Shown in pieces: positions 60,461 through 64,000 of a stretch of 64,000 bases of DNA. The stretch lies in contig PABP01000036.1 in the NCBI GenBank assembly GCA_002699585.1, positions 250,333-314,332 on the forward strand, written 5' to 3'. The stretch comes from Anaerolineaceae bacterium (GTDB lineage Bacteria > Chloroflexota > Anaerolineae > Aggregatilineales > Phototrophicaceae). Position numbers and translations under genes: made by a program. Each line of letters opens with the position of its first letter. Position 1 is the stretch's first letter. The notes below the pieces were generated by a model, which saw only the letters and a program-made list of their open reading frames with translations, was not told the DNA's origin and did not search any database.

Positions 60461-60800
60461 AGTTCACCTTTCTAACGCACCTTGGCTCAATGCACATTGC
60501 ATTGATCGATGTGAACTCACTACATCCATTGTGCGTTTGATCTAGTATGAATGTGTGATCTATGAATAGCATAAACGATGGGACAGAATGCCAGGGGAGT
60601 TACGAATTATTTTTTTGTAAAAGCGTGGTACGTATCTTCATAAGTCTCTTATCTGCACGCCTATTCAGGCACTTATCCATGAGATAAGCCCTTACTCATT
60701 ATTTTCTTTCGCATTTTATATATCGCTCGTGCGCCTTACCAACATAAGGTTGCTACGCTAGTCGTATGATATTTCTTGTCTGGAAACGAAGGAGGACACC
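60461..60800. other. Divergent intergenic region
   Basis: A 340-bp gap between the baeRF-like gene (minus) and the PRC-barrel-like gene (plus), AT-rich, presumably holding promoters for both. The site GGAGGACACC (60789-60798) is the ribosome-binding site of the plus gene. No other gene or hairpin is convincing. Confidence 0.4.
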
Positions 60801-61190
60801 ATGTTTGAGCAACCCGTACCGATTAACGATGGTATGCGTATTATTGATGTGAATGGCGAGTACGTCGGCAGAGTGAAGTTTATGCAATTTGAAACGGCAC
60901 AGGGCGATGGCGCCGATGCCGATCTTAAAGATACTGCCGCGGAACGTTACAATAACGATGATTTCTTCAGACAGTTGGTGGATGATCTGGTTGGAGAAAG
61001 TCAGACGCCTGAGGTCGTTGCTGAGCAACTCATGCGGAACGGCTACATCCGCGTTACCGAACGCGACACGAGCGGCCCCGCAAAGCATGTCGTCGTCACC
61101 AATAAACAGGTCGACCGCATCGAGAATGGCGAGCTGCACCTCAATGTGGAGAAGGACCAACTTATCCTGGGAAATACGGCTCTTTCGTAA
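60801..61190 (+). CDS. PRC-barrel-like stress protein
   Basis: 129 residues. The opening PVPINDGMRIIDVNGEYVGR is the pattern of PRC-barrel/DUF2171 domains (a surface beta-barrel), followed by a long helix (NDDFFRQLVDDLVGESQTP) and a C-terminal strand part (YIRVTERDTSGPAKHVVVTN, then ENGELHLNVEKDQLIL). No signal peptide. Genes with such domains are often stress-induced; here it lies divergent to the YflT/baeRF group. Good Shine-Dalgarno. Identity of the domain is tentative. Confidence 0.65.
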   Translation: MFEQPVPINDGMRIIDVNGEYVGRVKFMQFETAQGDGADADLKDTAAERYNNDDFFRQLVDDLVGESQTPEVVAEQLMRNGYIRVTERDTSGPAKHVVVTNKQVDRIENGELHLNVEKDQLILGNTALS

Positions 61191-61258
61191 AAAAACGAAC
61201 TCCACTCCCTAAATTCCCTTCTCGTAAGGCTGAGGAGCGGACACCTTTTAATATCATC

Positions 61259-61297
61259 GTTTGTCTGAGACAAAACAGGTTTCAGACAAACCTTTTT
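61259..61297 (+). terminator. Terminator of the PRC-barrel-like gene
   Basis: GTTTGTCTGA (61259-61268) / TCAGACAAAC (61282-61291), then CTTTTTG. Confidence 0.8.
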
Positions 61298-61328
61298 GTT
61301 ATAAGGCATAGTCAGCAAAGGGTTAACG

Positions 61329-61880
61329 TCAGGGTTGATTGCACGTCAGCCACGCTCGCAGCGATGCATCATCCCACACCTGGGCTTCGATATACCGATC
61401 TGGTCCTAGCTTCCCATCTGGATTGCAAATCTGAGGCAGGCCAAACTCCGCTACCAGCACTGGCAGTTCCGCCATTGTATAGACCTTGCCGCGCGTCGGC
61501 TTGCCATCGCCATAGCGCATCGCCGGGAAGGTATCCCCATAGGTGAAGCTCACATGTTCCGCCGCGAAGTTCGCGATAGGGATACAAAGCTCGCAACCCG
61601 CAACATACCAGCTTTTTACCCAGTCACACGCGCCAAGGATCATGTAATGGGGACGCTCACGCCGAGGTTGACCGCCCTTCTCAATGAACAGTTCTCGGAC
61701 ACGCTGCTCCAGGCCGCGACGAATCGACAGGTAATCAACGGCACGTTGACTGGCAAAGCCCATGCCCTGCGCCCGAATTGCATTCAAGACACGCTCTGCT
61801 TCGGCCTCTGGCAAATCAGACAAATTGCGAAACGGCCCCTGTGAGCAATCATAATAGTGACACAGATCAAGCGGCAGCAT
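61329..61880 (-). CDS. Conserved hypothetical protein
   Basis: 183 residues. Sequence begins MLPLDLCHYYDCSQGPFRNL and runs SDLPEAEAERVLNAIR, GFASQRAVDYLSIRRGLEQR and GGQPRRERPHYMILGACDWV; this mixture of a Cys/His-rich start and an Arg-rich helical region is shared with proteins of unknown function in Bacillota, as far as I recall. The C-terminal half has VSFTYGDTFPAMRYGDGKP, possibly a beta-rich domain. No signal peptide or membrane helix. Function not assigned. The next gene begins 69 bp further on the minus strand. Confidence 0.6.
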   Translation of the reverse strand: MLPLDLCHYYDCSQGPFRNLSDLPEAEAERVLNAIRAQGMGFASQRAVDYLSIRRGLEQRVRELFIEKGGQPRRERPHYMILGACDWVKSWYVAGCELCIPIANFAAEHVSFTYGDTFPAMRYGDGKPTRGKVYTMAELPVLVAEFGLPQICNPDGKLGPDRYIEAQVWDDASLRAWLTCNQP

Positions 61881-61948
61881 GCCGGTTATCTTTTCTTCAA
61901 ATACCCGTATCGACTAACATACTCAATGCGTATCCGACTTAAGGTCAT

Positions 61949-64000
61949 CTACAACGAGACACCCAGCAGGCCGCGCGTCACCTGGAAGTAGACATTGCCG
62001 GATTGCACGACTTTGGGCGTGTAACGCTGGGCCAGTGTTTCGACAAGGTAATTCAGCAATTGCTGCGTATTGGCGTGGGCATCATCGGTCAGGGTGATGT
62101 CCACGTTTGCGTTTTGGGTGCTGGCTTGCACCATCGGGATCATAGGATGACCGGGCATGGGTTGGCCATCGCCGTAGCTGAGGATGGCCTCAACACCTGC
62201 CGCGCCTAAGCCGGTGAGCATTTCGCCCCAATCACGGGTGGGCATGGCCATCAGATGGAAACCGGGCTGCTGCACGGTCTGAGCATAGCTCAGGCTAGGC
62301 TTGACGCTGTGGGGCAGCACGACCTGTTCCGCGAACAGGGTCTTCAGCAGGGGGTCCTGCTCATTGACAACCACTGTGCCACCTGCCGCCACAATCATGC
62401 GGCTGAGGTCCGCCAGGGCAACCGCCGAAGCATCCGGCGGTGTGGATTGGCTAATCAGGGCCAGACGCACCGCGCCCAGGTCGGCATCCGTCTTTTGCGG
62501 CAGCGGATCTTGGGCGATCTGCCCCGCGAACCAATCGACCATTTTATGCACCACGTTCTGGATGCCACCATCAAGCTGAATGCTAGCCCAGCCATAATCC
62601 TGGGGATCATAACCACGGGCGATCATCGCCTGCCGGAAAAAGTCATTATGTGTGGATTCGCAGCCGTGTTCCAGCAATAAGACATGGCGCGCAAAGGGAT
62701 GCCCCAGATAACCCAACAAGGTGCTACGGAATTCATCCGTGACGGAGCCGCCGCAGCCTTCGGTATGCACCAGGGTCACGAAGCGCGACAGGCCGCTATC
62801 GGCTAGCAAGCTATGCTTGTTGAGCAGTTCGACGCACATGCGCGCGATTTGCCCGGAGCACAGGCTGGTCGGCAGAATCAGGCCGACCTGATCGGTGGCC
62901 GTGACGCCATGATTGTCATACACTGGTATGCTGACATCGGCCACGGCGATTTGCGTGTCAATCGTGATGGGTTTCCCGCTGGACTCGGCACTTTGCAGCG
63001 GCTTGAGTTCGACTGGATGCGTCTGGGGCCAATCTCGCCACAACTGCACCTGCGAATGCCCCGCTTTTTCCCCGACAGATAACATGCCCGATGCCACATC
63101 GACGGTGTAATCCAGCATGTGGGCACCGAGTTCATCCAGCGGCGTACCGTCGAGGTAGGCCCCGGCGTTGATGTCCATATCGTGCGAGAGCAGCGTGAAG
63201 CGCTCGGTGGTGGTGATAATCTTGACGGTTGGCACAAAGGGGAAATTGGTGATCGAACCATTGCCCGTCACAAAAAAGATCATGTTGCAGCCGGAAGCCA
63301 CCTGTCCGGCGATGCTCTCCAGATCGTTGCCAGGGCTGTCCATGAAGTAGAAGCCGCTGGCCTGCATCGGCTCGGAATAGTCGATGGCGTAGTCCAGGCG
63401 CACATCGGGATGACGCTTGGTGGCCGCACCAAGTGACTTCAGGTAGATGTTGTACAGGCCGCGATATTTGTTGCCACCGGAGGGATTGCCATCGGCGGTT
63501 TGGCCATGCCACGCGACGCGCTCCTTAAAGCGGTCGATCATGCCCAGGAATTTTTTGGCAGTGGCCGCATCGCGGACTTTATCGAGTACGTAGGTTTCCG
63601 CGCCGATGAGTTCGTCAGTTTCCGCTAGGTTGGCTGCGCCGCCATATTGGATCACCTGCTTGGCGACCCATGACGCCAGCGGGTTGCCACTCACGCCCGA
63701 AAAGGCATCGGAGCCACCACACTGCAACGCGATCTTGAGCGCACTCAAGGGCTGAGGGGTACGTTCCAGGGCATTGACCTGTGGCAGCCAGCCCTCGATG
63801 ACCGCTTCGGCGGCGGCGATGTCATCCGCGAAGGCGTGCGTCAGGCTCATGACATGATGGGGCACGGCATCCAGCGGATAATTATGCTGGCGCAAATAGT
63901 CCAGCAGCAAGGCATTATTGACCGCCTCGTCACCACGATCCACGATCAGCACAGCGGCCACATTGGGATGCACGATGAACCCGGCCAGGGTGCGCAGCAG
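61949..64000 (-). CDS. UxaA-family (altronate/galactarate dehydratase-like) hydratase, N-terminus cut by window edge
   Basis: The frame is open to the right edge of the window and the codons before the GTG at 63973 encode LLRTLAGFIV, which fits the family, so the true start lies outside. About 680 residues are seen. The N-terminal part has HPNVAAVLIVDRGDE, KIALQCGGSDAFSGVSGNPL, GFYFMDSPGNDLESIAGQVA and MIFFVTGNGSITNFPFVPTV, all UxaA catalytic-domain motifs. After ~residue 330 a second part (VGLILPTSLCSGQIARMCVE, LVHTEGCGGS, ARHVLLLEHGCESTHND) resembles the N-terminal UxaA half again. Fe-S-dependent sugar acid dehydration in the cytoplasm is expected. Confidence 0.85.
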   Translation of the reverse strand: MLRTLAGFIVHPNVAAVLIVDRGDEAVNNALLLDYLRQHNYPLDAVPHHVMSLTHAFADDIAAAEAVIEGWLPQVNALERTPQPLSALKIALQCGGSDAFSGVSGNPLASWVAKQVIQYGGAANLAETDELIGAETYVLDKVRDAATAKKFLGMIDRFKERVAWHGQTADGNPSGGNKYRGLYNIYLKSLGAATKRHPDVRLDYAIDYSEPMQASGFYFMDSPGNDLESIAGQVASGCNMIFFVTGNGSITNFPFVPTVKIITTTERFTLLSHDMDINAGAYLDGTPLDELGAHMLDYTVDVASGMLSVGEKAGHSQVQLWRDWPQTHPVELKPLQSAESSGKPITIDTQIAVADVSIPVYDNHGVTATDQVGLILPTSLCSGQIARMCVELLNKHSLLADSGLSRFVTLVHTEGCGGSVTDEFRSTLLGYLGHPFARHVLLLEHGCESTHNDFFRQAMIARGYDPQDYGWASIQLDGGIQNVVHKMVDWFAGQIAQDPLPQKTDADLGAVRLALISQSTPPDASAVALADLSRMIVAAGGTVVVNEQDPLLKTLFAEQVVLPHSVKPSLSYAQTVQQPGFHLMAMPTRDWGEMLTGLGAAGVEAILSYGDGQPMPGHPMIPMVQASTQNANVDITLTDDAHANTQQLLNYLVETLAQRYTPKVVQSGNVYFQVTRGLLGVSL

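Overview
The window is a 64-kb piece of a bacterial chromosome with moderately high GC and AT-rich intergenic regions. Gene content suggests a free-living heterotrophic Chloroflexota of the Anaerolineae type: many secreted beta-propeller, HYR and fasciclin-like proteins, a MFS-HEAT fusion, a poxvirus-type topoisomerase IB, Tat-exported GH43, aldo/keto reductases and a large HerA-like ATPase. This placement is inference; no rRNA or other phylogenetic marker is present. I saw no tRNA, rRNA, CRISPR array or transposase.

Layout. 1-8.5 kb: the C-terminal end of an alkaline-phosphatase-superfamily enzyme, a MFS transporter fused to HEAT repeats, a TetR regulator with operator-like repeats plus a mycothiol-type DinB protein, a MerR regulator with two aldo/keto reductases in one operon, and a hydroxypyruvate-isomerase-like enzyme. 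8.6-15 kb: a serine hydrolase, TrmO, a second MFS protein, a LarA-like (DUF2088) protein and an SMP-30 lactonase. 15.4-20.4 kb: one lone STAS/SpoIIAA-like small protein, two unrelated hypotheticals, then a tandem array of six intact and one decayed STAS/SpoIIAA-like genes. 20.6-27.2 kb: secreted or membrane proteins and a PfkB sugar kinase. 27.4-32.9 kb: two GNAT acetyltransferases with near-identical promoters, a HEAT protein, two esterases and a further STAS-like gene. 33-39.6 kb: fasciclin protein, HerA-like ATPase, HAD phosphatase and an HYR-repeat protein. 39.7-42.9 kb: a candidate structured RNA, then a small phage-derived island of terminase small and large subunit genes whose 3' end is duplicated around a WD40 gene. 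43-50 kb: secreted proteins, GH43 with a LacI regulator, YccF and an AI-2E-type permease. 50-57.4 kb: an SDR enzyme, two histidine-kinase/receiver hybrids, SRPBCC, YihY and topoisomerase IB. 57.5-64 kb: an esterase, a stress-protein group (YflT-like, baeRF-like, PRC-barrel-like) and the start-truncated end of a UxaA-type hydratase.

How genes work together. Several pieces point to use of plant-type sugars and sugar acids (GH43, LacI, PfkB, SMP-30, LarA-like, UxaA, esterases), but they are scattered rather than in one operon. The most unusual structures are the STAS-like array, the terminase/WD40 island with its 75-bp direct repeats, a kissing-loop RNA candidate, and a paired-hairpin repeat found 7-22 nt after three different stop codons. 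Most intergenic regions carry readable intrinsic terminators.
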